Source: Symmachiella macrocystis
GTDB taxonomy: Bacteria; Planctomycetota; Planctomycetia; Planctomycetales; Planctomycetaceae
NCBI RefSeq assembly: GCF_007860075.1
Contig: NZ_SJPP01000006.1
Span: 1-64,000 of the forward strand
DNA: 64,000 bases
Direction: 5' to 3'
The number at the start of each line of letters is the position of its first letter. Within the stretch, counting starts at the first letter, position 1. This document shows positions 25,628 to 36,027 of this stretch, in pieces. The notes under the pieces are model-generated. The model ran no database searches and was not told the DNA's origin. It worked only from the letters and a program-made list of their open reading frames with translations. A program made the translations under genes and the position numbers.

Positions 25628-28021
25628 ATGAGAAATTCCTTGATATTTGCCTTAGCGGGTTTCGTAGCGATCACCGGCTGTTCGACAGTCGCCCAGGGTG
25701 CTACTCTCGATCTTTCTCGCGCAGTGATCGTTGGAGCGGGCGACGTGCTTCCTGCCAAGACCGTCATCATGCTTCAGGAAGAAATCGAGAAACGGTCCGG
25801 AATTCGTCTTCGATCGACGGCATCGATCCCGACGACATCACAGCCGTTGATACTCATCGGCACACGGACAACTTTTCCCGAAGATAGGGCAATGCCTCCG
25901 GGGACCCTCAAAGTTCCGCTCACCGATGACGGGTACGCAATATGGGTCGATACAAAGCGACTCGATGCGCCCACCATATATCTTGTCGGCAGTGATGGCC
26001 GGGGAGCCTTATTTGCTGTGGGGTGGTTGCTGCGCAAATTGATGTTGGCACCTGGGAAAGTTGAATTGTCGTCGACGGTTGCGCTCGCACGTAGCCCTCA
26101 ATACCCCATCCGTGGGCACCAGATCGGGTATCGCCATACCGCCAATACCTATGACGCATGGGACGTTCCGACCTACGAACAATATCTCCGTGACATGATC
26201 CTCTTTGGGACGAACAGCGTTGAGTTAATTCTTGAGGGGGGGCGAGGATATCGGGATGGACCAGTTTTGCAAGAAGACCAGTGGGAGATGAATGTGAAGC
26301 TCACACGGATGATTAAGGACTATGGGATCGACATCTGGTTGTGGGAACCGCTGAAAGTCGACATTGCGGATCACGCAGTCGCGGAGAAAGCAATGCGTCG
26401 CCGAGCCGAGTTCTACGCGGAGTGTGCGCGAATTGACCACGTGATGGTTCCAGGCGGCGATCCAGGTCATACCGACCCGAAATTACTGATGCCGTGGCTG
26501 CGCCGGCAGGCTGACGTCCTTCATAAAATTTTTCCTGAGGCGGGACTGTGGGTGTCCCATCAGAAGTTCAACCCACAGCAACTCGACTACTTTTTCGACT
26601 ACTTGGATAAGAATGAGCCGGAATGGCTAGCGGGCGTGGTCTTCGGGCCGGGCACGGGTATTTCGCTTGAGGAAACGCGTCGACGAACTCCTGCTAGGTA
26701 TCCAATCCGGCGCTATCCCGACATCACGCACAACATTCGTTGTCAGTATCCCATTCCAGAACTCGACGGCATTCTGGCTCAGACACTGGGACGCGAGGGA
26801 ATCAATCCCCGCCCCGTAGCGATGAGCCATATCCACAATCTCCAGGCGAAGTATTCGGATGGTTTCGTCTCGTATTCCGATGGCGCTCACGACGATCTCA
26901 ACAAGATGGTCTGGAGCGAACTTGGTTGGGAAGGCGACGTTGATCTGGATGAGATTCTGCTTGACTACGGTCGAGTGTTCTTCGGTGAGGACCTCGGCGC
27001 TGACTCCGCTCGCGGTTTGAAAATGCTTGAACAAAATTTGAAAGGGCCGGTGCGAGACAACGAGGGCATCGATGCGACTCTGCGCCACTGGCGGAAACTT
27101 GAACGACAAGGCGGCGCGAAACTCAACAACAACTGGCGATTCCAGATGTACCTATTTCGAGCAACGTTCGATGCGTACATCCGCGCTCGCCACCTTGTGG
27201 AACACGGCTATGAGCAGCAGGCGATGCAGGCGCTCACTCAAGCGGGCGAAGTGGGGGTCGCACAGGCCGTCGAGAACGCTCGCGCGGCACTCGCTCAGCC
27301 CGACCGTACGCGAGCGTTTCTCGACCAACGCGTACTTCTCGAAGAGATGGGCGTGAAGTTGTTGCGACTGATTGGGTTTCAGATGAGCATCGACGAACCG
27401 TTTCTCGCTCGGAATCCGGAACGCGGCGCCCTGCTTGACAAACTCGATCGTCCGCTCAACGACCGCCTGTGGCTCGAAGGAGAATTTAGAAGGATTTTAT
27501 CCACTGAAAATCCCGTCACACAATTGGCAATGATTGAACGCATCGTGCACTGGGAAGATCCCGGTCCCGGAGGCTTCTACGATGATTTGGGAAATGCGAC
27601 CAAGCAACCACATCTCGTACAAACGTCGACTTGGCGGGACGACCCCGGCTTTGTTCGCGGTCCTCAGGAAGCACATTTTCGTTCTCTTGACAATTACAGC
27701 CGAGGCCGCATCTCCCCGCTGAAGTGGTCGTGGCTCGACTATGCCCAAGGGACGCCGTTGACAATGCGCTACAAGGACCTGCCAGCGGATGCAAAGTATC
27801 GCTTGCGCGTTACCTATCACGGACGCTTCGCGCCTGTCATGACGCTGACGGCAAACAACGATCATCAGATTCATGGCGCGCTGCCCATGCCGGTGCCCGT
27901 CTGGCCCGTGGAGTTTGACATTCCGCAGGCGCTGACTCGTGGTGGCACGCTCGAGTTACGCTGGGACCTTGTCGATCGCCGCGGCTGTCAGGTGGCGGAA
28001 GTGTGGCTGATGCGGCGGTAA
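25628..28021 (+). CDS. Lipoprotein resembling alpha-glucuronidase-type glycoside hydrolases
   Basis: ATG 25628 begins a lipoprotein signal (NSLIFALAGFVAITGC with ITGC lipobox, Cys at 17); the frame is open further upstream. The 797-aa protein has an N-terminal domain like those of GH67/GH20-type enzymes (TVIMLQEEIEKRSGIRL, DDGYAIWVD, YLVGSDGRGALFAVGWLLRKL), then a barrel-like region (RGHQIGYRHTANTYDAWDV, YGIDIWLWEPLKVD, HVMVPGGDPGHTDPKLLMPWLRRQ), and a C-terminal beta domain. It probably acts on plant or algal polysaccharide at the cell envelope. The exact GH family is not certain. Confidence 0.75.
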   Translation: MRNSLIFALAGFVAITGCSTVAQGATLDLSRAVIVGAGDVLPAKTVIMLQEEIEKRSGIRLRSTASIPTTSQPLILIGTRTTFPEDRAMPPGTLKVPLTDDGYAIWVDTKRLDAPTIYLVGSDGRGALFAVGWLLRKLMLAPGKVELSSTVALARSPQYPIRGHQIGYRHTANTYDAWDVPTYEQYLRDMILFGTNSVELILEGGRGYRDGPVLQEDQWEMNVKLTRMIKDYGIDIWLWEPLKVDIADHAVAEKAMRRRAEFYAECARIDHVMVPGGDPGHTDPKLLMPWLRRQADVLHKIFPEAGLWVSHQKFNPQQLDYFFDYLDKNEPEWLAGVVFGPGTGISLEETRRRTPARYPIRRYPDITHNIRCQYPIPELDGILAQTLGREGINPRPVAMSHIHNLQAKYSDGFVSYSDGAHDDLNKMVWSELGWEGDVDLDEILLDYGRVFFGEDLGADSARGLKMLEQNLKGPVRDNEGIDATLRHWRKLERQGGAKLNNNWRFQMYLFRATFDAYIRARHLVEHGYEQQAMQALTQAGEVGVAQAVENARAALAQPDRTRAFLDQRVLLEEMGVKLLRLIGFQMSIDEPFLARNPERGALLDKLDRPLNDRLWLEGEFRRILSTENPVTQLAMIERIVHWEDPGPGGFYDDLGNATKQPHLVQTSTWRDDPGFVRGPQEAHFRSLDNYSRGRISPLKWSWLDYAQGTPLTMRYKDLPADAKYRLRVTYHGRFAPVMTLTANNDHQIHGALPMPVPVWPVEFDIPQALTRGGTLELRWDLVDRRGCQVAEVWLMRR

Positions 28022-28090
28022 TCGCACGTCCCGTTGATCATTTATCTACAGTGTCTCCGATCAATCTCTGATTCGGTAAGATGACAAGAT

Positions 28091-30505
28091 TCACTCCGCC
28101 GCGCGTGAAGGTTCAAAAAACACCTTAACCACCGTTTGCGAGACTGCCGGGAATTTGCCTTGTTGTAATGCCGTTCCGCGAATGCTGAACGTACGCATCC
28201 CACGCAATCTCGCATCCGACTTTGAGAACACTTCGAACACCGTGTGGTTTTTACCGGCTGGGACCTCCAGCGGTTCAGCGCGTAGGGCTCCGTTTAAACC
28301 CTTTGAAACAATCAATTCGAGACGAACAGCTTCGGGTAGCTTGACGGATCGCAGAATCTCAATTGGAATTTCAATGCGGTCGCCCGGTTTGGCCAAAATC
28401 TCACGTCCTGGGTTTGTAACCTTCAATAATGCGCCTTCGAGCGAGAGTGAAATCGCATCGTCCTTGTAATTCACCAATTGCCGAATATTTCCCTGTGGAT
28501 CTGGCACCTCGGTGATAGATATCATCCGCATCCGCGACGTGCGGTTTGTTTCCAGCCATTCCGGCAAAAAACAGGGGAAGATAATCCGGTCGGCGCCCAC
28601 CGGAACGGTCACGTCTGCTGCGTTCATGCCCTGTCGGTGTCGCTGTTGGTAGGCCGACATCCGCACAATCACCGGCCCGTCAAAGTTCTCCTTCCGAGTG
28701 ACGAAGATTTCGGCCGGATATGTCGTCCCTCGATGAGCCGTGCGGCTCACGCCGGAATGGGCGGGAACAACTTCGGCACGAGGTTGCATCGTTACCGCCA
28801 GAAGCATTGCCGAAACCTCGTTTTCGCTCGCCACACGTGCGACCGGATTGCCGGCCGCAACCGCCGTCGCGGTGCGTATGACGCGACGTTCACCTATCGT
28901 TGAAGTGCCGGCGACAGTAATCAGTGACGCGTGAACAGCGGAGGTCATGTCAGATGTAAGCAGAATCTTGCCTTCGTTCTTGTTAGGGGCGACCACAATG
29001 TTCTCCGGCGCGGAGACGCCAGCTGGTAATCCTGCCACAGTCAATGTGATGGCACCATCGAATCCACCGATGCGTTTTACGTTCACCGGCAGATTGTATT
29101 CTCCGCCCAACGGAATGCTTGCAGTTTGGGGAATGGTGAGTGCAAAGGTCGCGGCAGGCTGCTCAATGGACAACCGGTAAATTGAGCTCGGCTTGCCTTG
29201 GGCACTTGATGTGTCCGTGACAACCACGGTGTAGATTCCGTCAGCGGGCGGCGTGAATTCAAGTCCCGCATCTGTTGTACCGGGCAGGTCGTCGTTCTCC
29301 GCCGCTTCTTTGCCGGTAGAATCGACGACGGCAATCGACAAATCCAACTTTGATCCAAATCGCCAAGATTCGGCTGCAATCCTCAACGGTTCGTCTGATC
29401 GACCTCTGAACTGATAACGGTGTTGATCGCGTTTATCGGAAAAACGAGCGGTGACGCCGCATGGCAATGTTAGTTCGTGGTTCTGGTCGCCGTTAGCCCC
29501 ACGAACCGTTTCAGAATTCTCGCTGACGGGAATCGAATACTCTATGACCTGCCCGTGGCTCCCTGAAACGGTTGCGAGAAACACATTGCCCTGCATAGTC
29601 GCCGGGATTTCGACGGATGTATTAATCGATTCCCATTTCGCCTCCCTCGATCGTAGGCCCATTCCAATCAACTCGACTTCCGAAGTCTTTCCGCGTTGAA
29701 CACAAGCGGGAATCGTCGCAACAATTCGCGGCCCGGTGGTGGCATTTAGTCGATAAACATACGACCGATTGCCTCGAAAATCGATATCGTGAAGACTGAG
29801 TTGGTAACGCTCTCCGGCTTCTGCCAAAAAAGTAACGCAGGTGTCTACCCCTTCGCTGTCGACCGCATCGGCAACCGTCATACCTTTAGCATTACGTATT
29901 TCCAAGACACCATGTAGCGGAGACCCGAGCCGTCGGGCGGTCAATTCGAACGTGACCCAAGTTGATTCCGGAAGTGTAAACCAATATTGATCCCGTTCTT
30001 CGATTCGCTGGATGCAGCCGTTTACAAGCACAGGAAACTCGGGTAATCGCTGCGGCTCCAAACGGTGTTGATCTTCGAGAATTTCCGCGCCGTGACCAAC
30101 CATCAAGACACCGGTTTTGGTCGCACCGTTGGCATTGGCCGCCTGCCAAAAAATTAGTCCCGGTGGAGTCCCAGTGGGAATCGCAAATGTGGCTGGGAAT
30201 TCGCGCGGAATCAAAAATGCTTTGGAACTGTTCGCCTTGGGGCCGAACCAATAGGGAGGTTGCGGAACCAGCATTTTGCTTCCCGGGCCGCTGATCGTCA
30301 GCGTAACGGGCGAATCGATGACAAATGGCTCCATGTCGGACGTCCAGTCATACCCCCCCAGCTTCACCTGAATCGTACTTCCGGCGGGGCCACCAGGTGG
30401 AAATACATAACCGACTTCCGGTGCCTTTTGTGCGAAGGCCACCTGAGTCGCGGTGGACAATATCAATCGGCTCGCAATTACCCAAAAGGCATGGCGGTAT
30501 TGCAT
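28091..30505 (-). CDS. Large secreted Ig-like/PPC-domain protein of planctomycete type
   Basis: ATG 30505 starts an 804-aa protein with a signal peptide (MQYRHAFWVIASRLILSTATQVAFA). It contains Ig-like beta domains (YVFPPGGPAGSTIQVKLGG), PPC-like pre-peptidase modules (DQYWFTLPESTWVTFELTA; DQHRYQFRGRSDEPLRI...DAGLEFTPPADGIYTVVVTD) and further beta sandwiches (LPAGVSAPENIVV). No catalytic triad is seen. Such proteins are regularly encoded beside DUF1501 and DUF1549/DUF1553 genes in planctomycetes, as here, and probably work with them outside the cytoplasm. It is the last gene of the minus-strand cluster. Confidence 0.8.
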   Translation of the reverse strand: MQYRHAFWVIASRLILSTATQVAFAQKAPEVGYVFPPGGPAGSTIQVKLGGYDWTSDMEPFVIDSPVTLTISGPGSKMLVPQPPYWFGPKANSSKAFLIPREFPATFAIPTGTPPGLIFWQAANANGATKTGVLMVGHGAEILEDQHRLEPQRLPEFPVLVNGCIQRIEERDQYWFTLPESTWVTFELTARRLGSPLHGVLEIRNAKGMTVADAVDSEGVDTCVTFLAEAGERYQLSLHDIDFRGNRSYVYRLNATTGPRIVATIPACVQRGKTSEVELIGMGLRSREAKWESINTSVEIPATMQGNVFLATVSGSHGQVIEYSIPVSENSETVRGANGDQNHELTLPCGVTARFSDKRDQHRYQFRGRSDEPLRIAAESWRFGSKLDLSIAVVDSTGKEAAENDDLPGTTDAGLEFTPPADGIYTVVVTDTSSAQGKPSSIYRLSIEQPAATFALTIPQTASIPLGGEYNLPVNVKRIGGFDGAITLTVAGLPAGVSAPENIVVAPNKNEGKILLTSDMTSAVHASLITVAGTSTIGERRVIRTATAVAAGNPVARVASENEVSAMLLAVTMQPRAEVVPAHSGVSRTAHRGTTYPAEIFVTRKENFDGPVIVRMSAYQQRHRQGMNAADVTVPVGADRIIFPCFLPEWLETNRTSRMRMISITEVPDPQGNIRQLVNYKDDAISLSLEGALLKVTNPGREILAKPGDRIEIPIEILRSVKLPEAVRLELIVSKGLNGALRAEPLEVPAGKNHTVFEVFSKSDARLRGMRTFSIRGTALQQGKFPAVSQTVVKVFFEPSRAAE

Positions 30506-30616
30506 ATGTTGAGATCCGCGGTGGAGAGCTTGCGATTATGAAGTCGCCATGGCCGTATTTACTTACCAACCGAACGAGTCGCTAGCCGGACGGCTCGGCA
30601 AAATGATCCCCGTCGG

Positions 30617-31975
30617 CTATGCGAATAGGTCAGTAATGACGCGACCGCCGTTGGCCATGGGGATTGGCCGACCCAACGGTGTCTCATAGACCTTGCCCGT
30701 CTGCACCCCCAGCGCGTGGAGGACCGTCGTCAGGACATCTTGCACACCATACGGTTCGGTAACCGGGTACGCCGCATGCTTGTCGGTCCCGCCGACTACG
30801 GCGCCAGGCTTGGTCCCGCCGCCTGCCAAGATAATGCTCTGCGCCATCGGCCAATGACCGCGACCAGCATTGGGCCCAATTCGCGGTGTGCGGCCCATTT
30901 CGCCCATAACAACGACGAGGGTTTCGTCGAGCATCCCGCGCTCGTCTAGGTCTGTAACCAAAGCACTTAATGCTTTATCCAGATCGGGTATCAGATCTTC
31001 TTTGTGTGTCCGGAAATTGAAAGTATGCGTGTCCCAACTGCCATGGTCAACTCCGATGAATCGGCCGCCTGCTTCGGCGATTCGACGTGCGAGTAGGGCA
31101 GACTGCCCCAAGGAAGTGTGCCCGTAGGCAGCCCGGAGACTTTCGGATTCAGATCGCAAATCGAAAGCCGCTTTTGCCTGAGGCGAGGTGATGAGGTCGT
31201 AGGCTTTATCGTAATAAGTCGACATCGTGCCCACGCGCGTTTTGTTTGATTGCCTTATTTGAAGTCCCTCGACGCCAGCCAACAACTTTTGTCGCAAACT
31301 CATTCGATCACCACCAATTGATAACGGTGGTACTAAATCTTTGACTTCAAAATCGGGTTGAGCAGGATCATTCTCAATCACGAACGAGGCGTGTCGAGCG
31401 CCCAAAAACCCAGGCCCCCCAGCAGTAAAAGGATTGGGCATTGTAATGTAGGGAGGCACAGCACCACGTGAGCCGAGTTCTTTGCTAATAATCGAACCTA
31501 GCGACGGGTAGAGGACATTCGTCGGAATCCGTGTTGTTTGGCCCTCAGCAAAAGCCGCCTCATAACCGGTCATCACATAGTGAAAACCGGTCGTATGCCC
31601 GTTGATCTTGTGGCTGTGGCTACGGAGGATGGAGATTTTGTCCGAGATCTTCGCGCATTCGGGCAAATGCTCGCCGATGAATGTCCCCGGCACGGCAGTC
31701 GAAATCTGTTGGAATGGGCCGCGTATTTCCGCTGGCGCCTGTGGTTTCAAGTCCCACATATCGATCGTGCTGGGACCACCGGCTAAAAACAGGAAGATTA
31801 CAGACTTTGCTTTCGCTGGCAGTTCATCCGCCGCATTTGCCTGCATTTCCAGCAGTTTTGGCAACGTCAATCCGCCCAGCAGAGACGTGCTCCCCAAACG
31901 CAACGCTTGCCGGCGCGATATGCCGTCGCAAAAATTCGATTTTACCGGCCGGTTTTCCAGAAAAATTTTGAGCAT
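30617..31975 (-). CDS. DUF1501 protein (sulfatase-fold, Tat-type)
   Basis: ATG 31975 has GAGGTGG just upstream. The 452-aa protein starts with a twin-arginine-type signal (GISRRQALRLGSTSLLGGLTLP) and continues with AKSVIFLFLAGGPSTIDMWDLKP, RSHSHKINGHTTGFHYVMTGYE, GQSALLARRIAEAGGRFIGVDHGSWDTH and VVVMGEMGRTPRIG, hallmark stretches of DUF1501, which has an alkaline-phosphatase-like fold. Its partner is the DUF1549/DUF1553 protein encoded immediately upstream; the gap is about 60 bp. Function is not established. Confidence 0.92.
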   Translation of the reverse strand: MLKIFLENRPVKSNFCDGISRRQALRLGSTSLLGGLTLPKLLEMQANAADELPAKAKSVIFLFLAGGPSTIDMWDLKPQAPAEIRGPFQQISTAVPGTFIGEHLPECAKISDKISILRSHSHKINGHTTGFHYVMTGYEAAFAEGQTTRIPTNVLYPSLGSIISKELGSRGAVPPYITMPNPFTAGGPGFLGARHASFVIENDPAQPDFEVKDLVPPLSIGGDRMSLRQKLLAGVEGLQIRQSNKTRVGTMSTYYDKAYDLITSPQAKAAFDLRSESESLRAAYGHTSLGQSALLARRIAEAGGRFIGVDHGSWDTHTFNFRTHKEDLIPDLDKALSALVTDLDERGMLDETLVVVMGEMGRTPRIGPNAGRGHWPMAQSIILAGGGTKPGAVVGGTDKHAAYPVTEPYGVQDVLTTVLHALGVQTGKVYETPLGRPIPMANGGRVITDLFA

Positions 31976-32038
31976 GCTCACCACCTCAATTTCGACTCAT
32001 TCGCTCATTTGAAGCTCTGGCCGTTTGGAACGAACATA

Positions 32039-34468
32039 TCAATGATTGTACATGAATTCCTTCGTATTCAGCAAGGTCCATAACACATCTTCGACCGCCG
32101 TTTGGGTATCGCTTACGGAGTTCTTAAACGCTTCGGACATAACCTGCTGCTCGCCAACTGTCGGAAAACGCGACAAGGCAGCAAGATAAAGGGTTTCAAC
32201 CATCTCGACATGCGACATTTCCGAATTTGCGATCTGACGTGCCCGACCGGTAGGATTTCGTATTTTTTCGGCAAATTCGCGGGAATTCATGAGATGCAGT
32301 GCCTGAGAAATACTCGGATCATCGCCCCGGTCGCATTGGCAAACGCTGGTTCGAAGCGGTCGTCCAAAAATGCGGAAAAAATATGACGGCAGCCTATTAT
32401 CCCACACTTGAATCGCGCGATATCCGGTGGGCCATCCGACGAACTTTTCGTTTGTTCCGGCCACTTGATTCACGGCATCGAGTAGCACTTCTGCCTTGAT
32501 AGGTTTGAATAATGCGTGCGAAAAGTTTTGAAAATCGTCGACGTTGCCATCGTTGGACTCGGAACTCAATTGGTAAAGTCGCGAATTGAGTAATGTCTTA
32601 GTAAACGCACGCAAGTCAAAGTTCACTTCGCGTAAATGCGCTATTAGCGCTTCCATCAATGGTTCATTCGAAGGCGGATTTGTAGCTCGAATGTCGTCGA
32701 TCGGTTCGATCAGCCCCCGTCCCAAATAGTGTGCCCAAATGCGATTGACAATCATCTTCGCAAAAAAAGGATTGTCGTCGCTCGTTAACCAATCTGCCAG
32801 TACTTCGCGGCGATCACGCCGACCCGTGAAATCGGCCGGCCCTGCACCCAGCGCTGCTGTGGCTACCGAAACGCCGCTGAGCGGGTGTATTGTGTCCGTC
32901 CCGGGAACCGGCATAATTGAAATCGCCCCGGTCGGCAATGGCTTATGTTTGATCCCCGTGAAGAAACCAGCAAAGGCAAAATAGTCGTCTTGCCCCCACC
33001 GCTCCGACGGATGGTGATGGCATTGCGCGCATTCAATGCGAACACCGAGAAACAACTGGCTGATTGAGCGGCTCAATTCGTCGGGATCTTTGACAGCACG
33101 GAAAAACGCGGCGGGACCTTCGGCATAGATATTGCCGCGAGCTGTCAATATGTCGTACACAAACTCATCGTAAGGCCGATTTTGAGCGATTTGTTTCCGC
33201 AACCATCGCGTCATCGCCACAGCGCCTTGAGGCTGCACGACCCCTTGGTCGACGCGTAAGATGTCAGCCCACAAAAGCGCCCAATAATCGGCGTATGCGG
33301 GCCGGCGAAACAGGTTGTCAATCAATTGCGCTCGTTTGGCCGGATTGTCACTGCTAAGAAATGCTCGGGCCTCTTCGGTCGTGGGGAGCGTGCCGATGAC
33401 ATCAAGATAAACACGTCTCAAGAACATGGCGTCGCTTGCCGGACGACTCGGCTGAATCCCCAATTGCTTCAGTTTGTCCCATGCGTGTTTGTCGACAAAG
33501 TTGGTTTCTGGAGGCCTCGCAAAATCCACACCTTCGCGCGGCAGCGTTACGCGACAAACATCGACCTGTCCCATGAAACTTACCACCATGGCCGCCTCAC
33601 CGGGTATGTCGCCTGCGGTTATCCAACCTCGTCCGTCAATCGTGGCAATCGTGTCTGCATTCGAATTGTAAGCGCCTTCGGTCGTAACGCAAAATCTATT
33701 GCCGTCTGCATCGGTGGCCGTCACTCTCAATTGTTGATGTCCGTGTGGGCTCAGCGAGATTTGTTTGGGTTGCACTTCGATGCGAACGAGCGCCGCACGT
33801 CGGCCCAAATCTCGATGCGCTCCCTCATCGATCCAACGACGCAACAATCGGTAGCGGTGACTGTTTGGCTTAAGTTTCCGACCCCCTCCGTGGGGCACCT
33901 GAGCGCTGCCTTTGAGCAACAACAAACTTTGATCCGAAGACGCGGGAAACACGCGGCGTCCGCGCCCACCTTTCGTCAGCGAATCATAGTCGATGTCGGC
34001 GTCGTACCCGAACACGCTGAGTTTGAACCCGTTTTGCCCGTCGGCTTTCCCGTGGCAACCCCCGGAATTACAACCCGACTTGGTCAGAATCGGCATGATT
34101 TCATGCCGAAATGAGACGGGCTGCGGATGGTCGACTCCACGCACGGTAATTGGGACACGAACCGTGTCATCAACATAACGTACAATTAATTCCGTTTTGC
34201 CGTCGTGCCGAGGTCGGATTAAGCCGTCGGGATTGACGATCGCAATGTTCGTGTCGACAACTTCGTATCTGGCCGATCGTGTCCTGTCAAGCTGTCCTCC
34301 GGTTGAAGGTTGCTCGGTAACAAGCACCTGATACGTCACTTCTGGGCTGCCGAGTTCAACCACCGGCGGGTTCACAACAATTCCGGCGTTTGCAACACCG
34401 GCATACACAACCAGCAATAACGGCGCCAGATATCGGCAGTCCAATTGTAATTTCTTGTGCATTGCCAT
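32039..34468 (-). CDS. PSCyt/DUF1549/DUF1553 protein with Ig-like domain
   Basis: ATG 34468 (or 34462, two codons on) starts an 809-aa protein; the frame is open upstream but a signal peptide (CRYLAPLLLVVYAGVANA) follows this start. Next come a BIG2-type domain (RYEVVDTNIAIVNPDGLIRPRHDGKTELIV), a PSCyt1 cytochrome-like motif (SGCNSGGCHGKADGQ), a second Ig-like domain, DUF1549 (FLRRVYLDVIGTLPT, AQCHHHP haem-type CxxCH) and DUF1553 (MIVNRIWAHYLGRGLIEPIDDIRATNPPSNE to the end). This planctomycete-specific pair with DUF1501 is thought to be extracytoplasmic; its reaction is unknown. Confidence 0.92.
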   Translation of the reverse strand: MAMHKKLQLDCRYLAPLLLVVYAGVANAGIVVNPPVVELGSPEVTYQVLVTEQPSTGGQLDRTRSARYEVVDTNIAIVNPDGLIRPRHDGKTELIVRYVDDTVRVPITVRGVDHPQPVSFRHEIMPILTKSGCNSGGCHGKADGQNGFKLSVFGYDADIDYDSLTKGGRGRRVFPASSDQSLLLLKGSAQVPHGGGRKLKPNSHRYRLLRRWIDEGAHRDLGRRAALVRIEVQPKQISLSPHGHQQLRVTATDADGNRFCVTTEGAYNSNADTIATIDGRGWITAGDIPGEAAMVVSFMGQVDVCRVTLPREGVDFARPPETNFVDKHAWDKLKQLGIQPSRPASDAMFLRRVYLDVIGTLPTTEEARAFLSSDNPAKRAQLIDNLFRRPAYADYWALLWADILRVDQGVVQPQGAVAMTRWLRKQIAQNRPYDEFVYDILTARGNIYAEGPAAFFRAVKDPDELSRSISQLFLGVRIECAQCHHHPSERWGQDDYFAFAGFFTGIKHKPLPTGAISIMPVPGTDTIHPLSGVSVATAALGAGPADFTGRRDRREVLADWLTSDDNPFFAKMIVNRIWAHYLGRGLIEPIDDIRATNPPSNEPLMEALIAHLREVNFDLRAFTKTLLNSRLYQLSSESNDGNVDDFQNFSHALFKPIKAEVLLDAVNQVAGTNEKFVGWPTGYRAIQVWDNRLPSYFFRIFGRPLRTSVCQCDRGDDPSISQALHLMNSREFAEKIRNPTGRARQIANSEMSHVEMVETLYLAALSRFPTVGEQQVMSEAFKNSVSDTQTAVEDVLWTLLNTKEFMYNH

Positions 34469-34823
34469 TCTTCTATTCGCTGGCCTTACTTGGTTCAAAG
34501 ACCGCGTTTTACTGGGGCGAGGGACTTCGCAATTCGAGGATGTCCGATAAAGTATGCCTGCTATTGGTCGCGGAGATGTACTCTTGGCATTATACCCGAT
34601 ACAACAGATCGAACGGAATAGGAGCCGACTGATCTGCCACGCGCGGTCCAAAAACAGTGAGCAACGGAAGTTGTACGACGAAACGAGTTTCGCGCGAAAA
34701 ATAATTGGTAGAAATGTCGGCGGAAATCATGGTATCCAGCCACAGTTGCTATTGCAAATTGGGAGTTTGTCACGGTAAGAGCGCAAGGCGAGCGCAGCCA
34801 CGAAGACGTGGGCGATGATGCAA

Positions 34824-34890
34824 TCACGCAGCCCGTTCGTACCACTGAATCAGCCCGCCGAGTCGCTCGCGGCGAACGATCTGAATAAGT
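34824..34890 (-). pseudogene. IS transposase C-terminus debris, copy B
   Basis: The minus strand reads LIQIVRRERLGGLIQWYERAA followed by TGA at 34824. It resembles the CRTRLGVVLRHYETRAA end of the integrase at 34969. Related remnants lie at about 5325 and 61015. It is the best-preserved of the three. Confidence 0.7.
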
Positions 34891-34968
34891 ACGAATTTGT
34901 TGTTTCTGACGGTGAGGAGAGGTATAAGTGTGGAAGGTTATCGCAGCATTGAATATTGCGTTCAGGTG

Positions 34969-36027
34969 TCAAGCTGCTCGCGTTTCGTAATGCCGCAACA
35001 CTACACCAAGCCGCGTCCGACAAACCACAGCATCGAATTTAGTACCCTGACCCTCGCAGAAATCACCTGCCAACGGCACATTCCCCAACGCCTGATGCGG
35101 CCGCTCCGTATGGTAATGCTCGACGTATTCCGAGATCAGGTACTCGAAATGTTGGGGACCAAAGGCGATGAAATAGTCCAGCGCCTCTTGCTGCAGGCTC
35201 TGGATAAACCGCTCGATGTGCGCCTGCAGATTCGGCGCCCGCACGCTGTTTTTCTTCACCTTGATACCGGCATCTCGTAGGACCTTGTCAAATTCCCGAC
35301 GGTAAAGGCTGTCCCGGTCGCGCAATATCAACGTGGCTTCTTGGCCAGTGGATTTCACGTGTTCCACAAATCGCTGCGCCTGCTCGATCATCCATTCCGT
35401 CGTCGGCTTCCGCGTGCACTTCGTCACGAACACCTTTCGACTGTCCAGGTGCAGAAACACCAGCACGAAATACTGCCGTGGGCCGAACTTGGTCCAGACT
35501 CGCTTGGAAAAGAAATCGCACTGATAGAGTGTCTCCGCATGCCGTTTGAGGAACTCGTGCCAACTGTCCGGACCACGGGTCGGACCGGGATCGAGGTCGT
35601 GTGCCTTCATGATCCGCTTGACCGTGTTGCGAGACGGTGGTTTAAGGCCGAGCTTCTTAAGCTCTCCCATAATGCGGGTATAGCTCCAGCCAGTTTCCGA
35701 GCCGATCTTCACGATCACCTTGCGGATCGATTCAGCGGTTCGCGGACGTCCCATTTTCTTGGGCTTATGACCGCCCCGCTCATTTCGCAGCCAACTCAGA
35801 AATGTGTTGTACGACACGATCGTGATCAGATGCTTGAGGTCGGACCCAATCCCCTGCCCTAGTTTCATCAGCCGCGCTTTCTCCTCCGGTTCGAGGAAGA
35901 TCCGTTTCTTGTCGATGCGTTTGCGGAGCATTTCGTTTTCCGCTTTGAGCCATTCGACCTGCCGGATCATTTCGTTTCGACTGCATCGCGCAAGCAGAAA
36001 TAGCAGCGGCTGGAAAACCCGTCCCAT
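34969..36027 (-). CDS. Integrase-core (rve) DDE transposase
   Basis: The 352-aa protein starts MGRVFQPLLFLLARCSRNEMIRQVEWLKAEN, with a helical region that may dimerise (ENEMLRKRIDKKR). A HTH-like part follows (GWSYTRIMGELKKLGLKPPSRNTVKRIM), then the rve domain with catalytic Asp in ETLYQCDFFSK, Asp in ILRDRDSLYRREF and Glu in QAHIERFIQSLQQE. All three acidic residues are present, so it may be active. The C-terminal ending RLGVVLRHYETRAA is shared with debris elsewhere in the window. An internally deleted relative lies at 60815-61490. Confidence 0.9.
   Translation of the reverse strand: MGRVFQPLLFLLARCSRNEMIRQVEWLKAENEMLRKRIDKKRIFLEPEEKARLMKLGQGIGSDLKHLITIVSYNTFLSWLRNERGGHKPKKMGRPRTAESIRKVIVKIGSETGWSYTRIMGELKKLGLKPPSRNTVKRIMKAHDLDPGPTRGPDSWHEFLKRHAETLYQCDFFSKRVWTKFGPRQYFVLVFLHLDSRKVFVTKCTRKPTTEWMIEQAQRFVEHVKSTGQEATLILRDRDSLYRREFDKVLRDAGIKVKKNSVRAPNLQAHIERFIQSLQQEALDYFIAFGPQHFEYLISEYVEHYHTERPHQALGNVPLAGDFCEGQGTKFDAVVCRTRLGVVLRHYETRAA

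Noticed and set aside
30540-30605. Further copy of the transposase C-terminus debris
   Set aside because: Only short words such as CGAACGAGTCGCTAGCCGG recall the debris; the RRERLGGLIQ pattern is not readable.
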